DNA from: Carposina sasakii
Lineage: Eukaryota; Arthropoda; Insecta; Lepidoptera; Carposinidae
Reading direction: 5' to 3'
DNA: 64,000 nucleotides
Assembly (NCBI GenBank): GCA_014607495.2
Contig: CP053161.1
Coordinates: forward strand, 9,123,115-9,187,114
Shown here: positions 25,101-40,100 of the stretch, one piece after another
Position numbering within the stretch: position 1 is the stretch's first letter
Layout: the number at the start of each line of letters is the position of its first letter
Notes under the pieces: model-generated
Told to the model about the DNA's origin: nothing
What the model saw: the letters and a program-made list of their open reading frames with translations, nothing else
The model's database searches: none
Translations under genes and position numbers: made by a program

Positions 25101-28100
25101 AGGTACAAAAGCTTTTCTCAATTAGCATTATTGTATACCGAAGCTGATGCATGGCTTCACTTAGAATACATCAGCTGCATCTTATTTTGCAAGTCTTAAG
25201 AGTCGACTGAGGAACTCAGGAAAATTCTTACGGGCTGTGAGCCAGCAACTTGTCACTGAATGTTTACACGTGGGCACGCTATGTTATAACGTGGCTGTAC
25301 GATCTCCTTCACGATCCTGCCGTTTTGGTTAACCGAAACACAGCTGTGTGTGTGTATGTATGTATATATACGGAATGGATTGGACGTACGACTATAATCA
25401 TTACGTTCATACTGCTAATAAAAATGTACTCTCGAAGGAAATTCTTTTTATAACACTTTTTAACCATAAAACTCACTTAAAATTACGTCGGTAAGTGTAA
25501 AACCTATTAAGCAATTTACGACATGTAATTACTAGCCGTAACTGTAGTGATTTAATGAAGACAACGGCTTTGCTACAAAACTTTCGTCTGGACAAGTCGT
25601 ATATGGTCTAATTGCAATAGGTTTGGTCCCGCTATGTCCCAGTCACGATATAGGTACACCTAAAGATACGTTAAATTACTTGAACCTTTTTCCTGTATTT
25701 ATTACTTAGGTAACTACGATTTTGTATAACTGCATCTAACTGGATAAAACACAACAAAAATACTAGTTAAAAAGATAGAAGAAGATAAAAAGGAGTCAAT
25801 ATCTTTCTTTGAATATCCTGCTAGGTATAGATATCACCTGCCGTGTTGTCCTAAAAAGGAAGCTAATAGACCGAAATCGCACGGCCAAGAATGAAGGTAG
25901 ATTGCACGACCTGGCGCGAATCAAACCGCGAAGCTCTTGAGCTTAAGCCTCTACAGTTCTCCGCTATCCCGCTAGGTCTTGCTTGACCTAGCGGGATAGC
26001 GGACTCCATATCCCATCTGGGGGACATAGCAACATAAGTCAAGTAAGTCAATGGACCGACCCAATAATATTGGCACATAATATGGATGTGCTAAACGCGA
26101 AATCACTTAGGTACAGCAAATCGTCAATCTGACTGGAATATCATCTAATTAATACCACGAGATATCCGCTTAACCTAGTACATATAACCCTATCATTGAC
26201 TGTCGGATATATGCCAATGGTACAGTTTTTTCGCGAAGCAAAACGCATCAATTTCCGTTCAACTCGAGCACTTGCCTTTAATGTCGTGTTTATAAGCAAG
26301 GTAAAAGCGCTCCAAAACAAACTGTATGACTTCGACATAAAGCACCACGCATGTCCCAAATCGGAGTACCTGTTGAGCTTGACTGTTGACTTCCATCAGG
26401 TTTTACGTGTTTGTTAATGTGGAGCAACGGGTCCTGCTGCAAGTTACTACTCCTCATGTCGACACATTGTCAAATGGTAAGCAGAGATTGCAATCACCTT
26501 TTGAAACTCGATTCAATGTCAATGCCCTCACGTTATATTACTTTTGCAGACTAATAAATTCGATCTCGCCTTATACAGCTTCTAAAGCACACCGGCCAGT
26601 TCCGATTAGTTCATAAACCAAGTAATTACTTCTCTGTAATTTATCATCCTGAGATGAAAAATATCAATTTGTCTTCCCTCAAAATTTCGGATAAAAAACC
26701 TAAGCTAACATTAAGTTCATTCATGAAATGCCTCACAAAACGGTTCATTTGTTATGCAGATACCAAACGCTATGGGCGCGTTTCAAATAAGTTTCAACTT
26801 TATGGTTTAGTGTTTAAATGGTTTAGTCGACGGTTTTTGATTTTGTGGGATAAAAAAAAATGGTTCCTCCCAAACGCTGTCGTAAAGCCAGGACCTTACC
26901 CACGCGGAGACGTCCGAGGAACCGGTTTGACCCGACTCGGTATGGGATCATTCGGGGAACTATGGATTCAAAAACTCGTTATGAATATGGTTTTTATGGT
27001 GCACCTAAAACATAAACTGGATGTGGAGAATACAGAGTGGGAGCGGCCATTGTGGTCACAAAGCTTCGAGGTTTGATTTTTATTTGCGCATCATAAAACG
27101 ATGCATGTTATTAACATATTATTACTCTTTCGTTGCTCTTAAGGCTGTTTTACATGAGAAAATATTTCGTATAAGTATAATGTATATTATTATGATTATG
27201 ACAAATCGAGGAACTTTTTTTTAGGTATATCATTAGATTTTAGGTCGACGCAATATTACATTGAAATGTTACATAGTATAATAAATGAACTAAAATTTAT
27301 TTTTATATGCAACGCACTTTTTGAACAAATGTACTGTCGTCTTAAGACGACGTGTTTTGAATTTCTAGTTTGATCTCACTGCGAATCTCAAGTTCACAAG
27401 GTTAGTGTTACTGTTTAATAAAGAAAGTTTTACACGGATATGTCACTCGTAATAAAGATGGACTTTTTCTAGAAAATCGAGAGATAACAGATGTAAGCTT
27501 TCATCGACCTTGTGTAGGTATAAATGGGTTTTAAACATAGGTAGCATTGGATGGATTGGATTGTGTATGCTAGAATATTCAGCTTTGCTTAACATAATCT
27601 AAGTACACACAGATTCGAAATGGTATAGCCATAACGTCAGGGTCAAGAAGGAGATCTTTCAGCCACGTTTAAAATAGCGAATACGGGAGTAAAAGATCAG
27701 CGATGAGTTGCTGAATTACGGGAGATTTAACTGATGCACTCTAGTAAAGACCCTCATCAGCACAGGGGGGCAATTCCTCAAAAATTTTAAGCCGTAACGC
27801 AACCACTAACGAACCTTTAACGAAACGCAGTGCGAAGCAATATATACTTACCGCTTGAGCAATAAGGTATATTTTAGCACGCATCGTTCGCGACTATGAC
27901 AGAATAAAATCAAATATCTGTCTCGTGCTGAAATGTGTCTAATTACGTCACCGTAAAGTAATTAATGCTTTGTTCTGAGCGTCTACAACGGTTCCGTTTC
28001 GGCTTCGTTCTAACTCGAGACTTTTAGAGCATTGGCCCCCAGGACTTTAGGTTTTTTAAAACCTATTATTCATCTAAAGTCATTTACAAGGAAAAATATT

Positions 28101-31100
28101 TTATATGTAATGATGATACACTATTTACCTCAGTGGTTATATAATCTATGTAATGTATCACCAGTGCTCGGGACCGCGAGTGTAAGGTTACCGCAAAGAA
28201 ATAGGCAGTTATGGTAACTTTATGACGGAAGCCACTGCATTCTCACGTGTGTAATTTTTCATAACGTTACATTTTTTTAGAGCCCTCATAAAATTACTTT
28301 GTTGCTTTTTAAAATTTATTGTGAATTGTAATAATGATATTGTAAAATCATCTTCATACTTGTATACTTACAGGGTGTAACCAAAGGGATGTACTAAGAG
28401 AAATGCTATGAAAATAGCTCATTAATAGAGACCCTATTCACAAAATATGAGACTTGAAATCACAAGTTATTTTTAATTGTAATATTTTAGTTGTTTAGAA
28501 AATCTTCATACTATTTAATGTAGTTAAGTGTAAAATACTATTAAATATATACAAAGCTCTAGAAAAAGAGTAGGTACCATTATTATAATGATTGGAAAAT
28601 AATTATTTAATTCACGATTTGAACTTTCTCCTGCAAATACTTCAATAGATTGCGTGGCAGCGCGTTGATATCTTTTTTACCAAGCTTTATTATGAGGCGA
28701 ACGATAAACGGTTATCTTAATTATTATTTATTTTAGGTACCTACTCTTATTACAGTAAGGTACTCTTATCGCAGTTAATACATCCTTAATGTAACTTAAA
28801 CGACAATTTCTCAAAATCAGTCTGTTGTTGCTCTTTTTAAAGCGTTTTCTAAGAACCTCGAACTTGAAACTTTCTTTGATGTACTCAAACCTGTACACCA
28901 CTTGTCTAAAGGTACGTGCCCACTTGACCTGCTGGGACAGGTTGTGGGAAACTGCCCATAAGTGGGACACCGTCGACAAAATCTATTGAATGACTCATTT
29001 TTTTTAAAAGCTTTTAATAAAAGTTGTTCAAACGTGTAGGTAAAGCACAATGTTTGTATTTACATTTCCTATTAAGGTTTTTACTTTCATATTCATTTTG
29101 AATAACTTACAGCTTTTACCTATTTTTAGAATGAAATAAGTAACTATGGTTAAAACTACGACTTTTGTTGTCTAATCTCAACTTGTTATGAAACCACAGA
29201 ATAACATCGTAAATTAATTATTAGTTACTCTAGTAATGGAACAAGGAACATGTAATAATACTTCTTATAGACTGGTATATAAATATATAAATAACTATAT
29301 AATAAATACTGGTATATAAATAAATTAACTCATGAATCTGATACATCGTATCACTTATCCAACATTTCACTTGATCTCCGTTCATATGTGCACCATTATT
29401 CATGCGCATGCACTAAACAACTTGTGAGAAAGTAGGTAAAGTGGGACAGAGGCGGGGCAGATGACTGTCATCTACCAGACTTGGTGGAGACAGTGAGGAC
29501 CGAGTTTTATGTTGTATGAGGATTTTTCGTTTAACGTAAAGTTAATGAAAACATTGGGGTAAGCACGAACCTTTTTACGCGGCGTAACGCTAGCGACTCG
29601 CTAGCAAAATCTATGTGATTTGACAGTTGGACGATAGCGTTACGGACTATTAAGAGGTTCGTGCTTACCCCTCTGGCATCTTATACTACCTTTTACTATA
29701 TAATATTCACTATCATAAAGTGAAAGAAAATTACTGTGTAGCAAGCTGACACTTTGCGTTTACAATAAATACTTTTTGGGTAGCATAGGGCCCTTAGGAA
29801 GGAATTCCAAAAATTTCTCTCTGTAATACGGCAGGAAATGATTAGCAAACATAAACATTGATTATTCAGTTTCACACAATTTAACAATCGATACCTTATA
29901 GGGAATAATATTTTGCGGTAATCAATTGGGTAAATTGCTGTTACGAGGAAGTTCATTCTTCTCTTATTCAACAACAAGACTAGGGCTAAGTAGGTACCTA
30001 CCCATAACATCACGGCACGTTTGAATAAAAGTTCGCTATCGTAATATTATCTCCGAAAGCCTTGTCCAAATCTAATCGCAATCGGTAGACAATAACTAAC
30101 GTCAATGCGAAAATTTATTAAGCACTTAGACAGCCTAGGCCTATGCTCTACATAAAACAAGCAAATTGGGGTCAAATGGACAATTTTAGCTTCGATAATT
30201 TTAGAACAGCAATTTAGCATTGCGTAACATCAAACACCCAGATACCGCTCATTACAATTCACTAATCAGTAATCACACATGCGATTGAATAATACGCTAC
30301 AACCGGCCACAAAAGGAAACGAAAAATCACTCGCGACCGAATCGATTGCGCAATCGATAATCGTAAATAATCGATTCGGAACATCGATGCATTGTCCGGC
30401 GGTGAAAGTTGGTCGACCGGTGCATCCGATGCCGAAATCGGAAAGAGGTTTCGGTGATGTGACCTGTTTGTAACGGATTTTGGAGAGCAAGCAGGTTTTC
30501 CTCATTAATCTTTGAGCCATTTGGCAGTATTATTATACCATAATGAAATAATAGTGGGGACCATCGCTGGGTGTATCATATTGAGTGCTTGTTGATAATA
30601 TCTGCCATGTACTTATGTAGATATGCCTCATTACTATAGTTCTGTTAAAAGTTAAAAGCTCTTGGCTACGGCTCGAGGCATGCCTCACAAAAATCCTCTG
30701 TAATGCCGTAAAGTCCCGAAGAGTAGTACCACAATGAAAAGGTTCGGCATCTTGTCATTTCCTCCGATAATTGTTACAGCTCGATTACTATACCAGGTCA
30801 TAATACCTAAAATACAGGGTGTTTGTGACAGCCAGGCAAATATTGATACCATTACTTCAGACCACGATCTGAGGCGGAAAACACTGAATATTTTCGCAGG
30901 AAAATTCCGAAATATTCTGACTTTTTTTTTCATATTTTCAGGAAAAAAAGTTTACTTCCTTTAATTAAGCCTTAAATAACGACATAAACATAAAATTTTA
31001 ACCAAAAGATGATTTACAAAAAAAATATTGCCTTCAAAAAACTGATCAACTCTAATGGACAGTCACAATTGATCCAAAAAACAGAAATGGGTCGCACAAT

Positions 31101-34100
31101 AAATAATAAGCCCATTTCATTAGTCTCACGATCGCCCGATACAAATTAGCGCGGAGAGCAAAGATTTCTGAAAATCATATCAAAAATACATTTCCTGCGA
31201 GTAATAACACTGTCGTATAACTCAACAGAATGGTACTTGTTCAGCATTTCAGTATTTGCCTGGCTGTCACCTACACCCTGTATAGTAGCCGTGAAATTCA
31301 CAGCCGCACCCTAACGAAAATGTGCGATTTCCACTTAGGTATAAGTTATTTAAATACTTATAGAGAAAATTTACATAGGTACATAAACAACACGAAATGG
31401 ACCACAATGGACACACAAGGTACCTTAAACCTAAAAAGTAGAAGAAACTCGCAAGGATCGTTACTGCATTCTTCGTAGAAACACATAAAATAACATAATT
31501 ATCATGTTCTACAAAACGTTTTATGTTTGTTTTATGTTATTACAATAATTATCTAGTAGGCATGTAGTTTAAAAAAATAGAACTAACTCATTGTTAGGGT
31601 GCATTTAAATCACACATATATACGAGTATCATGGGCTATACTTACAAGTATATTTATTTGTGGTTTTGATGTCAAAATTACAACCGCTATAGAATTAGAC
31701 TCAGTTTAAAATGACATTTGACAGCAAAATGTGAGGAATATCTGTAAAATTTAAGCAATATTTAGCTTAAACAAAGTTTAAATTCTTTTGTCATAACACC
31801 GAAGATATACTCGTAAGATATTAAACAATTACATATGAAGCACCAGAATTTTAGAATCTCAATCGGGTAAAAAGTAGCTACAATCAAGTGAGTCTAGCCG
31901 TCTTGCTGCATTTCCATAAGTTTTAAAGCCAGATAGATATACAAATTTACGTTACTACGAATATAACGACCCGGGGTCGTTATAAATTGTATTGAATTTC
32001 ATGTCCATTTAGTTGTATCTATTTCACAGACAGTAAGTGAATGTCCAGCGTCTAGGGTCACGGGTGGTCCACACGTGGGCTAGGCAACCTGATATGTGAA
32101 TAATGAGTGCCAGAATTTCGAAACATACAGGCACAAAAGCTGTGTAGGTAGGTACAAATATGGTTGTTGTACCAATTATTTCACTCAAGAACGGGTGAAT
32201 TGTTGATGGTAATGTTGGATTTGCTGACAATAGAATAACTGTTAGATTCCTGTGCTGATGACTTCACAAAATACATCAGCTGCATCTCCTTCCATGCATG
32301 TCGTAAGAGTCGACTAAGGAATTTAGGGGCGTTCTGCCAGGCGATGTGCTAGCAATTTGTCACTGATCTGTAACATTTGACCCTGCTATGTTAAATGTGG
32401 TTGCAGGATCACCTTTGTGATCCTGCAGTTGTGGCTACCCTATTTTGGAAACACATTTCATGTTTTATATGTTGCATGTATAGGTATGTCAAATATTTAT
32501 TTAACTCCTATGTCTATTCAGTAATTCATGCCTACTTACTTCTTTTGATCTGTATTTGTACCCTATTTCTATTGTCCTTTTCTATGTTACTTCTGTCCGT
32601 GTATGTGTAATTTTCAAATAAAAATCTATTCTATTCTATTCTAAACATTCATTGCATGAAAAATCTCCAATCGAAATTCGGAGGGTTAATCAGTTTTTAC
32701 AAACATACATCAGGTATGAACATCACATGGATATAGATTTTTGTTTAACCCCAAGTTCATTTCAATTCGTGTCAATTCTGTACACCTTTACATGTGTTAC
32801 TGGTACAATACAATTCCCTGGGACATTTATCTTTATTTAAGTATCAAATTCTTTTCTGCTACAGATATCTTAGAGCGTGCTTTGGACCCTATGATTCATA
32901 ATTTTATAATTTCAATGTTCTCACGCCCATAATGCGTTTCAGGGTGGTCGGTACGCTAAGGTTTATAGAAGTGCCGTCATGCCTTTTACGAAATGAATCA
33001 TGTTCTGATATCAATTTCGCTTTTGTAGACACGGGATGGGAAGTATAAAGTTATAAATGTTTAATGAGAATAAGATACATAGTAGTACTCTTTTTATGCC
33101 AAGAATTTTCGACGGTTGGGTCGGCTTTGTGTTCAAATTGCTAATGCAAAACCAAAGCGAATAACTTAACTTTTTCTTCATATCTTTCTTTACGTGTAAA
33201 CAAAGTACCTACCTTATGATTTGAGCAAATGGCATATGATTTGAACACTAAACAGCTAGGCCATTAGTTATGCCTCTATAAGCACTGATTAAGGTCACTT
33301 GGGGTCAAACTTTCCCATGGCTTATTGTTTTTCACGCACAATCACTTACTACGGTACTCGGTCTCTAATTTAACTTTGTGATGAAGGTTTTGAATTGGAT
33401 TTTTAATGATTCACCATTGTTGGATTTATTTCAATATTAATATTTTTATAAACTTCGACTTTCTGAGGCCAAGCTGTCAGAACTTGGTAATAGGTTCCAA
33501 AAGTGTCTTTGACTTATTTTATTCCCAGCGAATTTTTAATAAAGTTCAATATGAGTACATGAGTACGAGTACATCAGAATTTAATTTATCATACATCTTA
33601 TACGGGTTACCTACATTAAATATGCTCATAACATTAACGGTATCTATGCCATGAAACTTTCCTCATTTTCTTTCCGGAGGTAAGCGGCGATGTATCGATA
33701 TACTTATTATATAGGTTATCGATCATCATTTACTATATGATTATCGATTCATTGACTTCGTAATCGATTGACAGTGTTATTTTTGAGGTTAATAGTTTAT
33801 TTGCGTTTTTAACAACCAAAACCACGACCTATAGGAAATTCAAGACTTGTTGACGTATTAATTACAAAGACAGGTGTCTTAATATCAGGTATAATAAACC
33901 TTTATGTGTTATTTATTACAGCCAATGCTATTATTTACAATGTCCCGAGGTATGTGATTTATTGGTAACAGTTACTGTTGCGTCGATCGCAACGTGTTAA
34001 TTTATGTTCGTTGCCACACCGCTTATGTTTCTGTTAAAATGGTGTTAATTTGATAGAATATTGACTTTTAAAAATATCTGTAGGTAGGTATAACAACGAA

Positions 34101-37100
34101 AAATATTTTTTTAAACTCGCGGCTGCTTGTTTATGGTAGTGGATAAAGAACTGATACTACTAGTACTATAATGTATATACATAGACTGACCCTATGTAAC
34201 TAAATAACAACCTACTTATTCTCCTACAAAATGAGCACAGTAGTGTATTAAGTTAATGGAAGTATACAATAAAATATACTGCTATACACATTGTAAATTG
34301 AGTATTATTGGAGAGAATAACTGAAGCCTGGGAACTAGGGCAGCTAAACCAGATTGAGTGGAGCAGTCACAAGGACATAGTATGACAATACCGGAATACC
34401 TATAAAATTGGTACAAGAGCTTGCAGCTGCAACGACTGCATTACTATGTAGGTACCTTTACCCTAATATAATTAAACGCGGAGCAGACACGTCATAGCTT
34501 TACTCTGTGCATATAATAGTTATATTTTGGAGAAAAAGCGAAGTATGCTCACACTAAACGTGAATGAGCGTTGACATGCTTTTGAGGATCAGACAATTTT
34601 ATTTATCAGTGGACACTGGCACTTGATATTCAGCAATAATTAAACGTGCACTTCACATTTTTTTGCCCCCTATTATACCCATACATACGGCTATGTTCCC
34701 GAAATAGAGTAACCATAATTGCAGGATCATAAAGGAGATCACCGCCACGTTTTGCATATCGAGGACAGATGTAAATGATCAGTGACAAGTTGCCAGCTTA
34801 CTGCCTGAGTGAATGTCAGAGTTCCTTAGTCGACTCTTACGACAGGCACGGAAAGAAATGCAGCTGATGTATTCTAGTGAAGCCCTGCATCAGCACAGGA
34901 ATTCACAGAAGATAGCTAGACATTAATATACCGCCTGTAAATTTAAATCTAGATTTAGCATTTATCACAAGTGAGCCTAAAGGCACTACATTTCTCAAAT
35001 GATTACACTTCCTTAATAAGATTGTTAATAAATGTATTGTGATCAGCACTTTTGTCATAAAAGTAAAAGTGCATACAATGCAGTAAACATAGTTTAATCA
35101 CTTGTTCAAGTTTCATAATGAGTAGTATGAGCACAGTTATAAGCAGAAGCTCGTTCACAAGATTAGGTTCATTAGAACAATACCAGAGTTTCACAGCTTT
35201 CATTATCCGAATGCTAATTGTCGGAACAATGTGCCAGTGAAAGTGTGTTTTGGTCAGATTCCAGCATTGCGATCGTGATTGACGAACAAATGAAACTTTG
35301 ATTGCAACTGGGTGAGACATACGTACCTACCTATCTATCTATGTTCCACTAGGCTCGGATTTATTATAATTCATAGCCTGTGCCGATACGGAGCTTCCTT
35401 ATAACAAATCAGCTGCATCTCCTTCCGTACATGTCGTAAAAGTGGACTAAGGAATTTAGGGGCGTTGGGCTAGCAAATTCTCATTGATCTTTTACGTCTA
35501 CATTATTGTAGGATTTCATATGTCAGTTCTTCCTGCAGATCTGGCTATTCCATTTTCGGAAACACAGCCGTGTGTATATTTAGGTATATCTTTGTTAAAT
35601 CGTTCGCAAACGGTACCTATCTTACGATCAACGTGGGTCAAAAGCAATACGACGGGAGACATTTAAAAAAATGTATACGAGAGTACCGTATAAGAAGTTT
35701 ATTAGAGCCTTTTCCAAATATTCATTCCGATTTAGTAGTTAATGTCTCGTAAACATCGCTTCTAAGGTATACCTAAGCCGTCCATAACATGTTGGAAATA
35801 ATAAAAGAAAGTTGTTACATTTAAGGTATCTAAGTATTGATATGATCGAATTATAGATTATCGATGACCCCAGTAATGGCTTTCTAGTAACTTTCGCCGA
35901 TTAGTTTGCGATCGGTATGTCCCAAACATGAACCAGAAACCGAGGGGAGTTGTGATATTCAATGTAGTCTTCACGCAGCCGCTAATGTAGGCTATCAGCT
36001 AACATTTACATTACATTCATAGTCGGACCGGCATGGCACGGCGACAATGATTTTCTATGAGCAAATGATATTAGATATGATATTAGAGGCGTTAGCTCCT
36101 TCAGGTGCCGGCTTTATGGCCCCAAAGGAATCTTTGCGGAGATAACGAGCGAACGAGATTAACTCTCGGAGAAAAGAGTTAAGGAATTGCTCATTTGGAT
36201 GAGATATGAATGCACTTAAATGAATGCTTACTAAGGCTTCATTTGCACCAAATCTACTCGGTACTTAGTAAGTGCTAAGTTTTTTAAAGCGTTTCGTCGA
36301 ATTATGATTAAAAAATTTTTAAACAGGTGCCCTCTCGTGTTTTCACTTCACAATAAGGAAATTAAACAGCGATAGTGTATTAAATACATTTTTTATTGTT
36401 GCAGGGAAAAGAAAAGACAAACAGAGAGGTTCTAAAAACGGATATACAGCACAGAAAAGAAACTTTCTACAGGGTGAGTATTTTCTATCTTTGTCTCACC
36501 ATTTGAAAATGAAGTGGGTGCCGAACTTAAACTAAGTCAGCGGATATAAATGCACGGAATGCAGAGGTCGTGGGTTCGATTCCCACCCGGGTGAGGAACT
36601 TTATCCATTTCTTTATTAATAATTTTATAAAAAATAAAACTGCCTAATTATATTTAGGAGCTCTTGTTAACTAGTGTAAAGTTCAGTCAAACCTAAAAAA
36701 GTAAACTTGTGGGAATTTAATTAAATAAATATAAATAATATTCTCTCACACAGTTCACAACAAATTAACTTAGTTCCACATTAAGATCCATATGGTCTTG
36801 TGTCGTGGGTACTAAGCAACGGTATATAAACACATAGATAAGTATAGAAACATCAATGACTCGGAAACAAATATCGATATTCATCATATCAATCTTTGCA
36901 CCTACCGGGATTCAAACTTAGGACCTATGGCGTCGCAGGCAGGGCACTGCCTACTTCATCAATCGGCCGTCAAAATTCACAACCTATACATTCTTTCTTT
37001 TTAAATCCCATCCTTTTAATAGATAATGATGTTTTTTTAATTTGCTGAATGTAATTCTAGGAAAACCCCTCGGATGAAGATTCGGCAGTCTCCTCCGCAC

Positions 37101-40100
37101 CAGCCTCGTTGTCGCCACAGCCGCTCAACGACATGTGGGTTAGTATACCATCATACTAATGAAGATTTTATAAATAGAAAGTAGTATAATAAGTACTTAA
37201 ATATAAGTTGTGGGGGACCCTTGTCCCCCATAAACCACCCAGGAATATGTGACCCTTCTTAAATAATATATATATCTATATAATAAATAAAAGAAAGTAC
37301 ATTCAAAAATTACAAACTACATAAGTCCAAGCGCATCTAATGCATCTACAGGATGCTTAGCCAAAATCGTTTTGCATTGACGTTCGTTATCGTCACTATG
37401 TTCCACTAACTAAAGGTTATGCTTACTTGATTATGTCGTCTGACGAACAATCGAAATAAAGGCTTTCTACGTGTTACGATGACGAACTTTTATCAATTTC
37501 ATCGAGAAACGATGTTTGGTTTAATTATCCCGGGTGTGTTCCCAAAATCGGTTTAGCAGAATGGCGGGGACAGTGTAGGTCAATTTATCAGTGACAAGTT
37601 GCTAAGTTAACTCCTACGACATAGACGGAAGGAGATGCAGCATGTATTCTAGTGTAAAGCATCAATCAGCACAAGCCCCGCCCAATTTTTTCAGAAGAAA
37701 ACGTTTGAGTCGTTATACTACGAGACTATAGCAAAACTGCGTTAGCAAATCATTACGTCAGCCAATAGCTGAGTACTAGACTAGGCGCAACACAAAACTA
37801 CTCTGGCATAAAGTAACCGAGCGCCTTCTTTTTATTTTGTAGCAATTATTTAGGTTTACCTAAATGATCCCGAGTATTACAAACTATCGTTCGCCAGCAC
37901 ACAGTCAGAATAGAGCAGCATACAACATTACAGTGACTTGGTTAGAATTTTTATGATAAAAGATATGCATAAGGCGCTCTGTATCTTTCTAGTTTAGGGT
38001 TTAGCTCACGGCCCACCACCCACCTCCGGCCCTGCTACTCCTGTAAACCAGATCAATAGAAGCGAACAGACAAATGCAAAAAGCATAACTAATCTTAAGG
38101 GCTACCTGACAGCTTAAGTGACTAAGTAATTTAATTGGAATTTGAATTAGACATTTTTGCGATACGACTCATCAGCACTAGAGAGACTGTGAAGATCTTG
38201 ACGTCTTTACTAAAACTTAATAAAAAAAGCATTTCATGGTTCAAAAGCCAGCAACAGTAAATCACAATAGCTAAGTAGGTACGATGACACATAACCGGAA
38301 ATCCGTTGACTTCTTCGGAGGTATCACCGAGTTGTCATTATAAGTAGGTATAGTAAACAAAGCAGTGATTGGTTCTTATAATTTGGGTTTCTTTAGGTGA
38401 TTGACCGAAGTCTACCCTGCTGGTGCATACCTATATCACAAAGTTATTAACAGCATGAGTTCTACTCGAGGATAAATAATAAATATTCACTTTCATCCAA
38501 GATTTTACCGGTTAGTGGAATTCATTCATACCCTCATCGTTGAAGTGTCAATAAGTCATCTCAAACTATTGTTATTCATACATGATCATGTTATGTTATT
38601 CATACATACTCGTATTTAAGACCTAATGCATAAGTCACAAAATGATCTAAGTGCAAATAAGTGATTGATATGATATCATCGCGAACAACCTTGAGCAGCT
38701 CGACGTATGTACCTTGTTCAGGTTCTCAAATGTCAGTATTGCAATATGTAGGTACCTATCTAGCTAAACATTTTGTCACCCAGTGAACTATTGGTGTTTA
38801 GCTCTTGCAACACGCGTGCGCGCTCTATACCCTTACTCTATTTCATTGTATGTAGGGTGACTATGTATTAAGGAGGCCTTTAAATACAACCAAAATCTGT
38901 TGACGTGTGTGTATTCTGTTTAGTTTATTAAATCTTTGATATCTAAACATAACATTGCTACAAGTTTCCTTTATAATTTGCGTTAAAACCCTTCATCTTC
39001 TGCAAAGGCAGTTTATCTTCATTCTCATATTTTACGTAGTCACATTCACATAACAGACTGTAAATAGCATAAATACTTCTACATGTGAAGAATTACAACA
39101 ACAAAACCCAATTACAACATAAGTGTAATCTTATTAATCATAGCGTAACACTCCAATATAGCACCGAACTCATGCTGACCTTACTCCGCAGTCATGCGGA
39201 CAATGTCGGACGTCGGCAGAGCGCGCCAGTGTAGCTGCGCGGGAGTGCACGCGCCTGACAGATGCGCTGCGGGACGCGCGCGATCAGCTCGAGCTCATGG
39301 AGTTCAGGCTGCTCGAACTGGAAGACGCTCATCCCGACAAGGTAAGAAACCATAGCTACCGTAGTCTGGTTCAGTCCGATCTCTAGCAGTGAAACAGCGG
39401 GATACAAATGTGGATTCTGTTTGTTGCAAAAATTGTTTTTATGCTGATTAGTATTTGTTCCCTGTGTGAAAGTGTTAGTGAAATATTTTGGCGGTAGTCT
39501 GAGTTCATCAAGTGTATTTTGCCTGCAATATCATTTAACTTACTTAATTAATGATCTTATCGAACAAAAGGTGCGGTAAAAAGTGTGACTCAATCTGTGT
39601 CAAATAGGTAGAGTGTGAAGATACAGTGAAGTACGAATAGACCTACCTACATTTATAGAAGGTATATCTATTATGTAAGTAGGTTTTGGGTTAACTGTTA
39701 TCTACGTATCCCGCGCTTTAAATCAACTGAATGAACAAAACGAAAACCGTTCGTTTATTTTAACGTCGTACATTTTCGTTGGTGCTAGCACTGCTAACCA
39801 TTGATGTCGTAGACATCGTTAACTGTGGTCGCTGAGGCGGTTCATTCGGTTCTCGTGTTAATGGAATATACGTAAATTGCCTTTACAAGTTACTTCACTA
39901 ATTGTTTGTGCAATATGCACAACTTGGAAACCTGTGAAAACGATGTAGAGTTACTTTTTACATACTGATGACATACAAGTAGTTAGTCGCTGGTCGGTAC
40001 CTATACATGTAGTTGACAGTAAGGGCCAGTTGTTGAGCTTTCTATTAGTTAAAGATGTCAGTCACACTCATAGAATAAGGAAGCTCCAGAATGTGTCATC

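Larger units (their letters stand above)
22226..36404 (+). other. Intron 1 of the coiled-coil gene
   Basis: 14.2 kb between donor at 22226 and acceptor at 36403-36404. Contains the MITEs, SINE fragments, family R copies and ATCGAT clusters listed separately. The rest is AT-rich with only short chance frames. Confidence 0.7.

Noticed and set aside
26654..27076. 140-codon plus-strand open frame
   Set aside because: No recognisable motif, no neighbouring exons; inside intron 1 of the coiled-coil gene.
29250..29335. Possible tandem repeat array of 'tggtatataaata'
   Set aside because: Only two imperfect units of simple AT sequence.
36541..36605. tRNA gene
   Set aside because: Has a perfect B box but no complete cloverleaf or acceptor stem; fits a SINE head.
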